42,548 nucleotides of DNA, taken from positions 1-42,548 of the forward strand of contig JAFSHY010000116.1 of the NCBI GenBank assembly GCA_017440065.1, written 5' to 3'. Under the pieces are notes generated by a model that was given only the letters and a program-made list of their open reading frames with translations, searched no databases and was not told where the DNA came from. This document shows, piece by piece, positions 14,492 to 22,879 of the stretch. The position numbers and the translations under genes are program-made. The first letter of the stretch is position 1. Each line of letters starts with the position of its first letter. This DNA comes from Oscillospiraceae bacterium. Lineage in GTDB: Bacteria > Bacillota > Clostridia > Oscillospirales > Oscillospiraceae.

Positions 14492-16663
14492 ATGCTGGAA
14501 CTGAATGATCTGAACAGGGAGCAGCGGCAGGCGGTGGAGACCACCGAAGGCTATATCCGCGTGGTGGCAGGCGCGGGATCGGGCAAGACCCGCACGCTGA
14601 CCAGACGGTTTCTTTATCTGGTGGAGGCGCTGGGCATCTCCACCTCTGCCATCCTCTGCGTGACCTTTACCAACAAAGCCGCGGCGGAGATGAAAAAGCG
14701 CATCCGTCAGACGCTGCCGGATCAGGATCTGGCGCATATCACCACCTTCCACGGCTTCTGCATGACGCTTTTGAAGGAGGATTGCCATGTGCTGCAGTAT
14801 CCTTCCACGTTCATCGTGCTGGATGAGGAGGATAAGGCGGGCATCCTTCGGAATGTATTTGCCGATCTGGGGCTGACCTCACGGGATCTGACGGTAAAGG
14901 ATGCCATCGACTATATCGGCTGGCGCAAGGGCGGCAGAGGCTATGTGAAAACGCTGATCGATATGGATCTGGACCGTCTGCGGCAGTTGGAAAAGGACGC
15001 CTCCACCGTCAAGGATAAGGTCATGTACCGCTATTTCTATGAGCAGCGCAAGTGCTACGGGCTGGATTTTGACGATCTGGTCTACTTTGCCCTGCACATT
15101 CTGCAGACCGATCGGGAGACCCGCGAAAAGTGGCAGAAGCGCATGGAATATATCATGGTGGATGAATTTCAGGATATCGACAAGGATCAGTATGAGCTGG
15201 CGGAGATCCTCTCCGGCTATCACAAAAACCTTTTTGTGGTGGGCGATCCCGATCAGACGATCTATACCTGGCGCGGCGCGGACGTCAAATTCATGCTGGA
15301 GTTTGAAAGCCGCCATGAAGGCGCGAAGACCGTCTATCTGAATCAGAACTACCGTTCCGTGCCTGAGATCCTGCAGGCCTCCAATGCCCTCATCGAAAAG
15401 AATCGGGAACGTCTGCCCAAGCAGCTGACGGCCGTCCGACCCGGCGGTGTGAAGCCTCTTTACTTCCATGCGAAAACCTCGGAGCTGGAGGCGGACTGGA
15501 TCGCGGAGAAGATCAAGCGGCTGGTGCGGGAGGGGATTCCGCATTCGAAGATCGGCGTTCTGTACCGCGCCCACTATGTCTCCCGTACGGTGGAAGAAGC
15601 GCTGATCCGCGAGAAGATCCCCTATGTGCTCTATTCCGGTGTGGAGTTCTATAAGCGCAAGGAGATCAAGGACGTCATCTGTTATCTGCGCATGGTCTAC
15701 TGCGGCGACGATCTGGCCTTTTTGCGCACAGTCAATGAACCGCGCCGCGGTGTGGGGCGGACAAGGATCGCTGCTCTCAAGGAATATGCCGCGCTGCACC
15801 GCTGCAGCCTCTATGAGGCGCTGCTGGAAAATCTGGATTCGGATCTGTTCCGCCGCAGCCGTGCCAAAGAGTATGCCCGCATGATCGAGAAATACCGCGC
15901 CATCTATGACAGGATGGATCTGACGGATCTGCTGGCGGGCATCCTGTCCGAAAGCGGCTATTAGGCCATGCTGCGCCTTTCGGGCGAGGAAGACCGCCTG
16001 GACAATCTGGCGGAGCTGAAGCAGGCAATTTTTGATTATGAGGCCAAGGCGGGCGAAGACGTCACGCTGGCCGCCTATTTGGATCATGCCGCCCTCTTTA
16101 CCAATATGGACGGAGCCGAGCGGGTGGCAGCGGTCAAGCTCATGACGGTGCATGCGGCCAAGGGCCTGGAATTCCCCGCGGTGTTCGTTTGCGGCCTGTC
16201 TGAGGGCATTTTCCCCTCCAAAAAGACGGATACGCGGGAAAAGCTGGAGGAGGAGCGGCGGCTGGCCTATGTGGCCTGTACCCGCGCCTGTGATCGCCTG
16301 TTCCTCTCCGATGCCGCGGGAACGAACTATGACGGCTCCTACCGCTATCCTTCCCGCTTCCTCTTTAATGCCGGGAAGGAGAATCTCGACTTTGTTGTTC
16401 CGCTGGATCCGGAGCTGATCGAGGAGGCGGGCAGAGTCATCAGCCGCACGGAACCGGATTGCGGCTTCTGCAGGCGGGAGGAAGGGTTGACGGCGGGAAC
16501 ATGGGTGCGGCATCCCATCTTCGGCGAAGGTCAGCTTCTGCTGCCGGAGGAAACGGGAGCGGTCTGCCTCGTGCAGTTCACCGGCATGGTCACGCCCCGC
16601 AGCGTCAAGCGGGAAATGCTGGAGCTTGCCGATCAGATGGTGCTGCCCGGCAGAGAATTTTGA
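14492..16663 (+). pseudogene. pcrA: PcrA/UvrD-type DNA helicase with an in-frame TAG stop
   Basis: Read through, the frame codes ~722 residues, normal for PcrA/UvrD. The first part has the Q motif (LNREQRQAV), Walker A AGAGSGKTRTL (about 27-37), TFTNKAAAEM, DEFQDID (Walker B), GDPDQTIYTWRGA and QNYRS. At 15962-15964 a TAG interrupts the frame (SGY[14 protein letters not shown]). The remainder keeps motif V ([14 protein letters not shown]), motif VI ([14 protein letters not shown]) and the C-terminal Tudor-like end ([10 protein letters not shown]). Everything else in the frame is intact and well conserved, so the stop is recent, a sequencing error, or is read through. TAG ends at least one other gene here (29042-29044), so it is not generally reassigned. 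Without read-through the product lacks motifs V and VI and should be inactive. The ribosome site GGGAGG precedes ATG 14492. It acts in DNA repair and replication-fork clearance. Confidence 0.85.
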
Positions 16664-16724
16664 CTTTACAGAAGCGGACGTGTTGAGTATGATAGTCAAA
16701 ACTCTCTGAAGCTGGTGGTTTTCT

Positions 16725-17600
16725 ATGAATCCGAAGATCCGTCATACTGTCCTTCCGCTGATCACGGCCATGATCTGGGGCACGGCCTTTTCCGCCCAGA
16801 GCATGTGCGCCGACCATGTGCAGGCCTGCACGCTGAATGCCGCGAGAGGCGCCATTGCCTTCCTGCTGCTGCTTCTGATGTGTGTGGTGCGCCGGGTGAA
16901 GATCACGGACTGGAAGGCCCTTATCACGGGCGGGCTTTGCTGCGGCATGGCGCTGTGCCTTGCCAGCAATCTGCAGCAGCTTGGCATCGAGACCACCTCC
17001 GCAGGCAAAGCGGGCTTTATCACCGCCCTGTATATCGTGCTGGTTCCCGTGGGCGGTGTCCTTTTGGGCAAGAAAAGCACATGGAAGGTTTGGCTGGCGG
17101 TGGCCATTGCCGTGGCGGGCATGTACTTCCTCTGCATGACGGAGCAGTTTACCGTCGCGCCCGGGGATCTCTATGTGGCGGCCTGCGCGCTGCTCTTTAC
17201 CGTGCAGATCATGTGCGTGGATCATTTCGTGCAGAAGGTGGACGGCATGGCGCTGTCCTGCGCCCAGTTCCTTGTGGTGGCGCTGGGATCGTCCGTTCCC
17301 ATGTTCGCCTTTGAAGCCCCCACATGGGCAGGTCTGCAGGCCTGTATCTGGCCGCTGCTCTACATTGCGGTGTTTTCCAGCTGCGTGGGCTATACGCTGC
17401 AGATCATCGCGCAGAAGGATGCCAATCCCACCGTGGTCTCGCTGCTGCTCAGCGTGGAATCGGTGTTTGCCGTGATCGGCGGCGCCGTGCTGCTGCAGGA
17501 ACGGCTGACGGGCAGGGAACTGCTGGGCTGCGCGCTGATGATGGCGGCCGTGGTGCTGGCGGAGCTGCCGGACAGGAAAGAAGCAGCCGCAAACGTATAA
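16725..17600 (+). CDS. EamA/DMT-family transporter
   Basis: 291 residues with about ten hydrophobic segments arranged as two EamA repeats. Family features are LITAMIWGTAFSAQ in the first helix (13-26), GKAGFITALYIVLVPVGGVLL (about residues 93-113), AVFSSCVGYTLQIIAQK, and LSVESVFAVIGGAVLLQERLTGRELLG near the C-terminus (the family's EP/E-x-F motif in helix 9 and the following Glu-Arg-Leu). Members export amino acids, metabolites or sugars across the cytoplasmic membrane; the substrate is not shown. It follows the helicase gene by 61 bp on the same strand and ends at a strong terminator. Confidence 0.9.
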   Translation: MNPKIRHTVLPLITAMIWGTAFSAQSMCADHVQACTLNAARGAIAFLLLLLMCVVRRVKITDWKALITGGLCCGMALCLASNLQQLGIETTSAGKAGFITALYIVLVPVGGVLLGKKSTWKVWLAVAIAVAGMYFLCMTEQFTVAPGDLYVAACALLFTVQIMCVDHFVQKVDGMALSCAQFLVVALGSSVPMFAFEAPTWAGLQACIWPLLYIAVFSSCVGYTLQIIAQKDANPTVVSLLLSVESVFAVIGGAVLLQERLTGRELLGCALMMAAVVLAELPDRKEAAANV

Positions 17601-17606
17601 AAACAG

Positions 17607-17640
17607 AACGACCCGTACGGAATTCCGTATGGGTCGTTTT
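17607..17640. terminator. Bidirectional terminator between the EamA gene and the convergent lipoprotein gene
   Basis: A 13-bp stem with one mismatch (17607-17619 with 17624-17636) and a short AATT loop; TTTT follows on plus and CTGTTTTTAT on minus. It lies 6 bp after the EamA stop codon and 9 bp after the end of the minus-strand gene. Confidence 0.85.
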
Positions 17641-17645
17641 CTGCC

Positions 17646-19397
17646 TTATTCGATGGGTGTCACCCCACTAAAGTAGCTGCCGCCGGCCTCGATGCGGAAG
17701 ACGGAGGATTGTTCTCCCGTCAGTTCTCCGCGCCCGAAGCCGCCCCGTCCGCCGAATCCTCCTTCGGGGAACTCCATGCCTTCGGGGAACTCCATGCCCT
17801 CAGGGCGTTCCATCCCTTCGGGAGGCTCCATGCCTTCGGGGCGTTCCATGCCTTCGGGGAACTCCATGCCCTCGGGGCGTTCCATCCCTTCGGGGAATTC
17901 CATCCCTTCGGGGCGCTCCATCCCTTCGGGGCGTTCCATGCCTTCGGGAGGTTCCATGCCTTCGGGGAACTCCATGCCCTCTGGAGGTTCCATGCCTTCG
18001 GGAGGCTCCGTGCCTTCGGGGCGCTCCATCCCTTCGGGACGCATCATAGCGCCCATACCGCTTCCGCCGGCCAGCTGCTGCCCGTCACGCCAAAGAGTGT
18101 ATTCGCCTTCGGTCATGACCTCGGAGGCAAGGATGAGGACGGAGCAGTCATTTTGCGGATTGGCTTCGATCACGGCATCGCCTGCCGCGTTTTTCAGCAG
18201 GAAGGTGCTGCCGCCGCTTTGCTGCGAAGCGAAGTTGAATACGGCATAGCAGAGGTCACCGCCTGCGATGTGATCCAGCATATTGCCGGAGGCAATGACA
18301 GAACCGCCGTTCAGATAGATACCCATGTCGGAGTCGATGCCCGCGTCACCGCTGAAGCCGCAGGCAAAGGCGCATACCCTGCCGCCGTTGATCACCAGCC
18401 ATCCGTTGGAATCAATGCCGTCGCCTTCTCCCGTGGAGCCGTTGACCGTGATGGTAAGCTTGCCGCCGTTGACGGTGGTGACGGAAACGCCGTCCTCATT
18501 GGTGTTGATGCCGTCGTTGCCGGATTCGATGCGGATGTCGCCGCCGTTGACGGTCAGATGCAGTTCGGAGTCCAGCCCTTCGTTTTCCGCGAGGATGTTG
18601 AGAATGCCGTCATTGCCGTCCAGATTCATGGACATTTTGGAATAAAATGCCGCATCATACTTGTGCAGTTTCTTGGCATCGGTCACTTCCGTTCCCTCGT
18701 CATTCAGCACCACACTTTCGGGCTTGTAGATCTTTGCCACATAGGAACCGGAAATGTTGTTGACGCTGCCGTCCGCCAGGAAGACATTGGCACCGGCAGA
18801 GGAAGTATCAACTTCCGCACCGACAGCTTGCAGATAGCCGCATTCGTAGACGTTGTAGAAGATGACGGCGGGAGCAACGGTACAGGTGATGTCCACGCCG
18901 TTCAGCAGAAGCGTGACCACCGCTTCGGGATCTTCTTCGGCATCTTCACCGAGGTCTACCGCGATCTGCCCCGCGGAGAGCCTGCCGCTGATTTCATAGG
19001 TGCCGGGCTGTGTAATGTGCAGCACGGTGTGGCCATCGGCTTCCTCTGCCTCATGGGCATCGTCCTCCGTGCCTTCGCCGAAGGTAAAGTCCATTCCTGC
19101 GGGATAGTAGACGATATCACGGGCAGTATAGAGCGCCTGCGTACTGTCTTCGGATACGGGAACTCCGTTGACGGTGATCCCGTCATCGCTCAGCACGATC
19201 ACGGTGTCTGCCTTGGGCGCTTCTGCGATGCGGGCGGGTTCCGCAGCCGCAGGCTCGCTGCCTGCCTCAGCGGCAGCTCCTGGTTTCGTGTCTGCGGCAG
19301 ACGGTTCGGACGGAACGTCCGTTTCTGTTTCGTTTTTTGCGGCGCAGCCTGCCAGCAGCAGGGAAAGCACCAGCAGCCATGCAAGAATTCGTTTCAT
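17646..19397 (-). CDS. Lipoprotein with Cthe_2159-like carbohydrate-binding beta-helix and PEGME repeat tail
   Basis: 583 residues. Lipobox LLAGC puts the lipidated Cys at 18. A low-complexity Ala/Glu spacer (to about 65) is followed by a right-handed beta-helix region. Short rungs such as LTVNGGDIRIESGNDGINT, VNGGKLTITVNGS and GDGIDSNGWLVINGGRV are typical of the calcium-binding, polysaccharide-binding Cthe_2159 family (carbohydrate-binding domain-containing protein). The C-terminal part holds 16 hexapeptide units xPEGME (x = R, P or F; encoded at 17757-18041), then a Gly/Phe/Arg stretch and a last ~25-residue strand region (SSVFRIEAGGSYFSG). The start ATG 19397 follows GAAGGAG; frames upstream lack a ribosome site. 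It is probably displayed on the outer membrane face, binding plant or host polysaccharide; the tail's role is unknown. Confidence 0.82.
   Translation of the reverse strand: MKRILAWLLVLSLLLAGCAAKNETETDVPSEPSAADTKPGAAAEAGSEPAAAEPARIAEAPKADTVIVLSDDGITVNGVPVSEDSTQALYTARDIVYYPAGMDFTFGEGTEDDAHEAEEADGHTVLHITQPGTYEISGRLSAGQIAVDLGEDAEEDPEAVVTLLLNGVDITCTVAPAVIFYNVYECGYLQAVGAEVDTSSAGANVFLADGSVNNISGSYVAKIYKPESVVLNDEGTEVTDAKKLHKYDAAFYSKMSMNLDGNDGILNILAENEGLDSELHLTVNGGDIRIESGNDGINTNEDGVSVTTVNGGKLTITVNGSTGEGDGIDSNGWLVINGGRVCAFACGFSGDAGIDSDMGIYLNGGSVIASGNMLDHIAGGDLCYAVFNFASQQSGGSTFLLKNAAGDAVIEANPQNDCSVLILASEVMTEGEYTLWRDGQQLAGGSGMGAMMRPEGMERPEGTEPPEGMEPPEGMEFPEGMEPPEGMERPEGMERPEGMEFPEGMERPEGMEFPEGMERPEGMEPPEGMERPEGMEFPEGMEFPEGGFGGRGGFGRGELTGEQSSVFRIEAGGSYFSGVTPIE
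17757..18041 (-). repeat. 18-bp tandem repeat array (16 units) coding xPEGME
   Basis: Sixteen consecutive 18-bp units code R/P/F-Pro-Glu-Gly-Met-Glu, with only the first codon varying systematically and one Met-to-Thr change. The array is in frame with the lipoprotein gene. High identity between units suggests recent expansion. Confidence 0.93.
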
Positions 19398-19480
19398 GGG
19401 GGTTCGCTCCTTCTTTTGGTTTGGGTAAAGTATACACCCGAAGGCTGAAAACTTCATGAAAGCGGATAACCAATCGGAAA

Positions 19481-19509
19481 TTGATTCACATGGGATCCTA
19501 TGGTATAAT
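19481..19509 (+). promoter_or_regulatory. Promoter of the metal-chelate ABC operon
   Basis: TTGATT (19481-19486), 17-bp spacer, perfect TATAAT (19504-19509). Transcription would start near 19516, which excludes translation starts upstream of that point. Confidence 0.85.
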
Positions 19510-19543
19510 CACAGTAATTCGGAAACAGAAAGGAACATACGGT

Positions 19544-20503
19544 TTGAATTTCGGAAAAAGAATGCGCGGAATGCTTGCACTTTTATTGGCGGTGCTTTTG
19601 CTCAGCGGCTGCGCCGCCAAGCTTTCTGCGCCTGCGCCTGCGGCAGATACGGTCACCTTTACGGATGACCTGGGAAGAACGGTCACGGTGGAGAAGCAGC
19701 CGCAGCGGGTGGCTTCTCTGCTGGGCAGCTTTACGCAGGTCTGGATGCTGGCGGGCGGAACGGTCTGCGCCACGGCAGATGACGCGTGGGAGGATTTTGA
19801 ACTGGATCTGGCGGAGGATACCGTCAATCTCGGCACGACCCAGTCGCTGAGTATGGAGCTGCTGCTGTCCGCGGAACCGGATTTCATCCTTGCCAGCACC
19901 AACCGCCGACAGAATATGGAGTGGCTGGATACGCTTGAAAGCACGGGAATTCCCGTGGCCTATTTTGATGTGGCGGATTTTGCGGATTATCTTCGCCTTC
20001 TCGATATTTGTACCGATTTGACGGGGCAGAAGGATCGCTATGAGACCTACGGCCTCGCGGTGCAGGAGCAGATTGATGCGGTCCTCGAAAAAAGCAGGGA
20101 GCGCCTGGCTTCGTCCGCTGCGCCCACCGTTCTTTCCATGCGCGCTTCCGCGGCGGGTCTGACGGTAAAGAACAGCGAGGGCAACGTGCTGGGCGAGATG
20201 CTGCAGGCACTGGGCTGCGTCAACATTGCCGATTCCGATGCCACGCTTCTGGAAGACCTGAGCGTGGAGCAGATCCTGCTTGCCGACCCCGATTATATCT
20301 TCATCGTCCAGCGCGGCGATGACACGGAGGGAATGCAGCGATACCTTGCGCAGTTTATTTCCGACCATCCCGCGTGGGCGGAGCTGACCGCCGTACGGGA
20401 AGGGCGCGTTTATATGATGGATAAGCGGCTATATAATCTGAAGCCCAATGACCGCTGGGGCGAAGCTTATGAGAAGCTGGAGGAGATCCTGCAGAATGGA
20501 TAA
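19544..20503 (+). CDS. ABC transporter substrate-binding lipoprotein (BtuF/FhuD/iron-siderophore type)
   Basis: 319 residues if translation starts at TTG 19544, nine bases after AAAGGA; the ATG at 19562 is the alternative but is 27 bases from that site. Starts further upstream fall before the promoter's transcription start. The signal sequence MNFGKRMRGMLALLLAVLLLSGC ends in a lipobox with Cys 23. The mature part begins TVTFTDDLGRTVTVEKQPQRVASL, the usual opening of PF01497 periplasmic binding proteins for siderophores, haem or corrinoids, and ends with EGRVYMMD. It binds the ligand outside the membrane and passes it to the permease encoded next (8-bp gene overlap). The ligand is unknown; the precorrin-2 dehydrogenase-like gene at the end of the operon points to a tetrapyrrole or iron link. 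Confidence 0.87.
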   Translation: MNFGKRMRGMLALLLAVLLLSGCAAKLSAPAPAADTVTFTDDLGRTVTVEKQPQRVASLLGSFTQVWMLAGGTVCATADDAWEDFELDLAEDTVNLGTTQSLSMELLLSAEPDFILASTNRRQNMEWLDTLESTGIPVAYFDVADFADYLRLLDICTDLTGQKDRYETYGLAVQEQIDAVLEKSRERLASSAAPTVLSMRASAAGLTVKNSEGNVLGEMLQALGCVNIADSDATLLEDLSVEQILLADPDYIFIVQRGDDTEGMQRYLAQFISDHPAWAELTAVREGRVYMMDKRLYNLKPNDRWGEAYEKLEEILQNG

Positions 20504-21488
20504 GAGAAAGACCGTGATCCTGATCGCCGCCGCGGTGTTGACCGCAGCGGCAGCCCTGCTGAGCCTGCTGCTGGGCGCCGCGGGTCTTTCTCTGCGTCAG
20601 ATCTGGCAGGCGGTCTGCCTTGGCCCGCAGAACGCGGCGGGCAGGATCTTCTGGTATGCCCGTCTGCCGAGAACAGCGGCCTGCCTGCTCTCGGGCGCCG
20701 CATTGGCGGTGTCGGGTGCGGTGATCCAGGCGGTGCTTCATAATCAGCTGGCTTCGCCCGGCATTTTGGGCGTCAATTCCGGCGCGGGTCTGGCGGTGAC
20801 GGTGTGCTGCGCCTGCGGCGTCCTGTCCGGCTGGGCGGTGGCGGCTGCTGCCTTTGGCGGCGCTGTCCTTGCCGTGCTGCTGGTGGTGTTTGCCGCGAGA
20901 AAGACAGGCGCTTCCCGCACCACGGTGATCCTGGGCGGTGTGGCCATCGGCGGCTTTCTGAGCGCCCTGTCCGAGGCGATCTCGACCTTGGTTCCCGAAA
21001 CCGCTATGCTGACAGGCTCGTTCCGTGTGGGCGGCTTCGGCTCTGTTTCCCATCTGCGGCTGATCCCCGCCGCGGTGCTGATCCTTGTCGGCCTTGCGGC
21101 TGTGCTGCTGCTGACCAATGAGCTGGATGTACTGTCGCTGGGCGAACAGACGGCAGGCAGCCTGGGTCTTTCCGTGAAAACCGTGCGCCCGCTGTTTCTG
21201 ATCCTTGCCGCGATGCTGGCAGGCGCCAGCGTCAGCTTTGCGGGACTTCTGGGCTTTGTCGGTCTGCTGGTGCCGCATATGGGAAGAAAGCTGGTGGGCG
21301 GAGAAAGCCGCCTGCTGATCCCGCTCTGCGCCATCGGCGGCGCGGGCTTTGTGACGCTTTGCGATCTGGCGGCGCGGCTCATCTTTGCGCCCCATGAATT
21401 CCCGGTGGGCATTCTGATGTCCGTGATCGGCGGTCCATGCTTCCTGTTGCTGCTGATTCGTCGGAAGGGAGGTGCGGGCCGTGCTTGA
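20496..21488 (+). CDS. FecCD/BtuC-type ABC transporter permease
   Basis: 330 residues with about ten membrane segments. Family marks are WYARLPRTAACLLSGAALAVSGAVIQ (near 50-75: the R-L-P-R and G..L..sG block), NQLASPGILGVNSGAGLAV (about 80-98) and, near the C-terminus, FAGLLGFVGLLVPHMGRKLVG, which contains the cytoplasmic loop contacting the ATPase. These are typical of importers for iron-siderophore, haem and vitamin B12. ATG 20496 lies inside the previous gene, after GGAGGAG, giving an 8-bp overlap and translational coupling. Confidence 0.92.
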   Translation: MDKRKTVILIAAAVLTAAAALLSLLLGAAGLSLRQIWQAVCLGPQNAAGRIFWYARLPRTAACLLSGAALAVSGAVIQAVLHNQLASPGILGVNSGAGLAVTVCCACGVLSGWAVAAAAFGGAVLAVLLVVFAARKTGASRTTVILGGVAIGGFLSALSEAISTLVPETAMLTGSFRVGGFGSVSHLRLIPAAVLILVGLAAVLLLTNELDVLSLGEQTAGSLGLSVKTVRPLFLILAAMLAGASVSFAGLLGFVGLLVPHMGRKLVGGESRLLIPLCAIGGAGFVTLCDLAARLIFAPHEFPVGILMSVIGGPCFLLLLIRRKGGAGRA

Positions 21489-22239
21489 GATCAAAGGTCT
21501 GACCGCAGGCTATCCCGGAAAAACAGTATTGAAGGATCTTTCTCTGTCTGTTCCCGCGGGCAGCGTTACGGCGGTCATCGGTCCCAACGGCTGCGGAAAA
21601 TCCACGCTGCTGAAGACTGCCTGCGGTCTTTTGCCCGTATCCGCAGGCTCTGTGTCGGTGAACGGCACTCCGGTTTTGTCATTGCCCGGTAGGGAACGGG
21701 CGCAAAGGATCGCCTATCTGCCGCAGGAACGGCAGATTCCCGAGATCACCGCGCTGCGTATGGTGCTGCACGGACGGTTTCCCTATCTCTCCTATCCGCG
21801 CCGTTACCGGGCAGAGGATCTGAGGATCGCGCGGGAGTCTTTGTCACGCATGGATCTGGCAGGACTGGAAGAAACGCCTGTCGGCACCCTGTCGGGCGGT
21901 ATGCGGCAGAAGGTCTATATCGCTATGGTGCTGGCGCAGGATACGCCTGCGGTGCTGCTGGATGAACCCACCACATTTCTGGATGTGGGACATCAGCTGC
22001 AGATGATGGAGGAGGCAGCACGGCTGGCAAAGGACGGAAAGGCCGTCCTGCTGGTGCTGCATGATCTGACCCTGGCGCTGCAGCATTGCGACCGCATCGC
22101 CGTCATGGAGGATGGAAGGATCGACATTTCGGGTACCGCGGAGGAGATTTGGGCATCCGGCTGCATCGACCGCGTGTTCGGTGTGCGCCTCTGCCGCGTG
22201 GAAACACCCAACGGGTGGCATTATTACTGCGAAAGGTGA
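21481..22239 (+). CDS. ABC transporter ATP-binding protein (FepC/BtuD type)
   Basis: 252 residues. Walker A GPNGCGKST (about 34-42), Q-loop LPQER, signature LSGGMRQKV (near 137), Walker B AVLLDEPTTFLD and switch His in LVLHDLTLAL. The rare start GTG 21481 is chosen because GGGAGG lies eight bases upstream; it overlaps the permease stop by 8 bp. It powers the import system encoded by the two genes before it. The signature and D-loop (FLD) are those of metal-chelate importers. Confidence 0.93.
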   Translation: MLEIKGLTAGYPGKTVLKDLSLSVPAGSVTAVIGPNGCGKSTLLKTACGLLPVSAGSVSVNGTPVLSLPGRERAQRIAYLPQERQIPEITALRMVLHGRFPYLSYPRRYRAEDLRIARESLSRMDLAGLEETPVGTLSGGMRQKVYIAMVLAQDTPAVLLDEPTTFLDVGHQLQMMEEAARLAKDGKAVLLVLHDLTLALQHCDRIAVMEDGRIDISGTAEEIWASGCIDRVFGVRLCRVETPNGWHYYCER

Positions 22240-22247
22240 GGGCAGAA

Positions 22248-22838
22248 ATGAAAAGCTTTCCCCTGTATCTGGATCTGGAAAAAGGAACGGTGCTGCTGAC
22301 AGGCAGCGGGTATCTGCTGCGGCAGCGGCTCGGGAAGCTGCGCGCTTTGGGGGCAGAATTGCGGGTCTTTACGGAAGATGATCTTCCCGAAGAAACCGTG
22401 ATCCGCGGTCATATGACGGAAGCGGATCTGGAGGATCGGCCGCTGTTCGTGGCGGCGGCAGGCCTCAGCGAACAGGAAAGCCGCCGCGTTTTTGCGCTTT
22501 GTACCGCCCGCGGGATCCCTGTCAATGTGGCGGATATGCCGAAGCTTTGCACCTTCTATTTTCCCGCCGTGCTGCAGCGCGGCGCACTGACCGTGGCCGT
22601 CGGCACCAACGGCGTCTATCCCGCGGCGGCTGCGCTGATCCGCGACAGGCTGGAGGATCGCATCCCGGACAGGACAGAGGAGATTCTTTTGTGGGCGCAG
22701 ACCTTGCGGCTGCGCCTGCGGGAAGAAATCCCCGATGCGAAACTCCGAAGCACCTTTCTGCGGCAGTTCATGGCAGCTGCGCTGGAACAGAACCGTCCGC
22801 TGACGGAAGAAGAACTTCAGAATCATTTGTATGCGTAA
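22248..22838 (+). CDS. Precorrin-2 dehydrogenase / sirohydrochlorin ferrochelatase-like protein
   Basis: 196 residues, similar in layout to the N-terminal part of CysG and to yeast Met8p. A Rossmann motif (LLTGSGYLLRQRLGKL, 16-31) is followed by VFTEDD, and by the block VNVADMPKLCTFYFPA (92-107). D96 there matches the catalytic Asp of CysG/Met8p (NVVD..), and TVAVGTNGVYPAAAALIRDRLE is the next conserved region. The helical tail (to 196) is short. These enzymes oxidise precorrin-2 to sirohydrochlorin with NAD and may insert iron. It is eight bases behind the ABC ATPase gene and clearly in the same operon, which is unusual. It may process or divert an imported tetrapyrrole, or supply sirohaem. 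Confidence 0.8.
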   Translation: MKSFPLYLDLEKGTVLLTGSGYLLRQRLGKLRALGAELRVFTEDDLPEETVIRGHMTEADLEDRPLFVAAAGLSEQESRRVFALCTARGIPVNVADMPKLCTFYFPAVLQRGALTVAVGTNGVYPAAAALIRDRLEDRIPDRTEEILLWAQTLRLRLREEIPDAKLRSTFLRQFMAAALEQNRPLTEEELQNHLYA

Positions 22839-22840
22839 TA

Positions 22841-22872
22841 AAAGCGACTGTATCGATCAATACAGTCGCTTT
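22841..22872. terminator. Bidirectional terminator between convergent genes
   Basis: A perfect 13-bp stem (22841-22853 with 22860-22872), 6-base loop, followed by CTTTCTTTC on plus and by TTATTACGC on minus. It lies 2 bp after the stop codon of the dehydrogenase-like gene and 7 bp past the end of the minus-strand gene at 22880. Confidence 0.88.
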
Positions 22873-22879
22873 CTTTCTG

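Noticed and set aside
15962-15964. General reassignment of TAG as a sense codon
   Set aside because: The histidine kinase gene ends with TAG (29042-29044) at a sensible C-terminus, and only one internal TAG is seen in the window.
17757-18041. CRISPR array
   Set aside because: The regular units are contiguous 18-bp in-frame codons without spacers, part of a lipoprotein gene.
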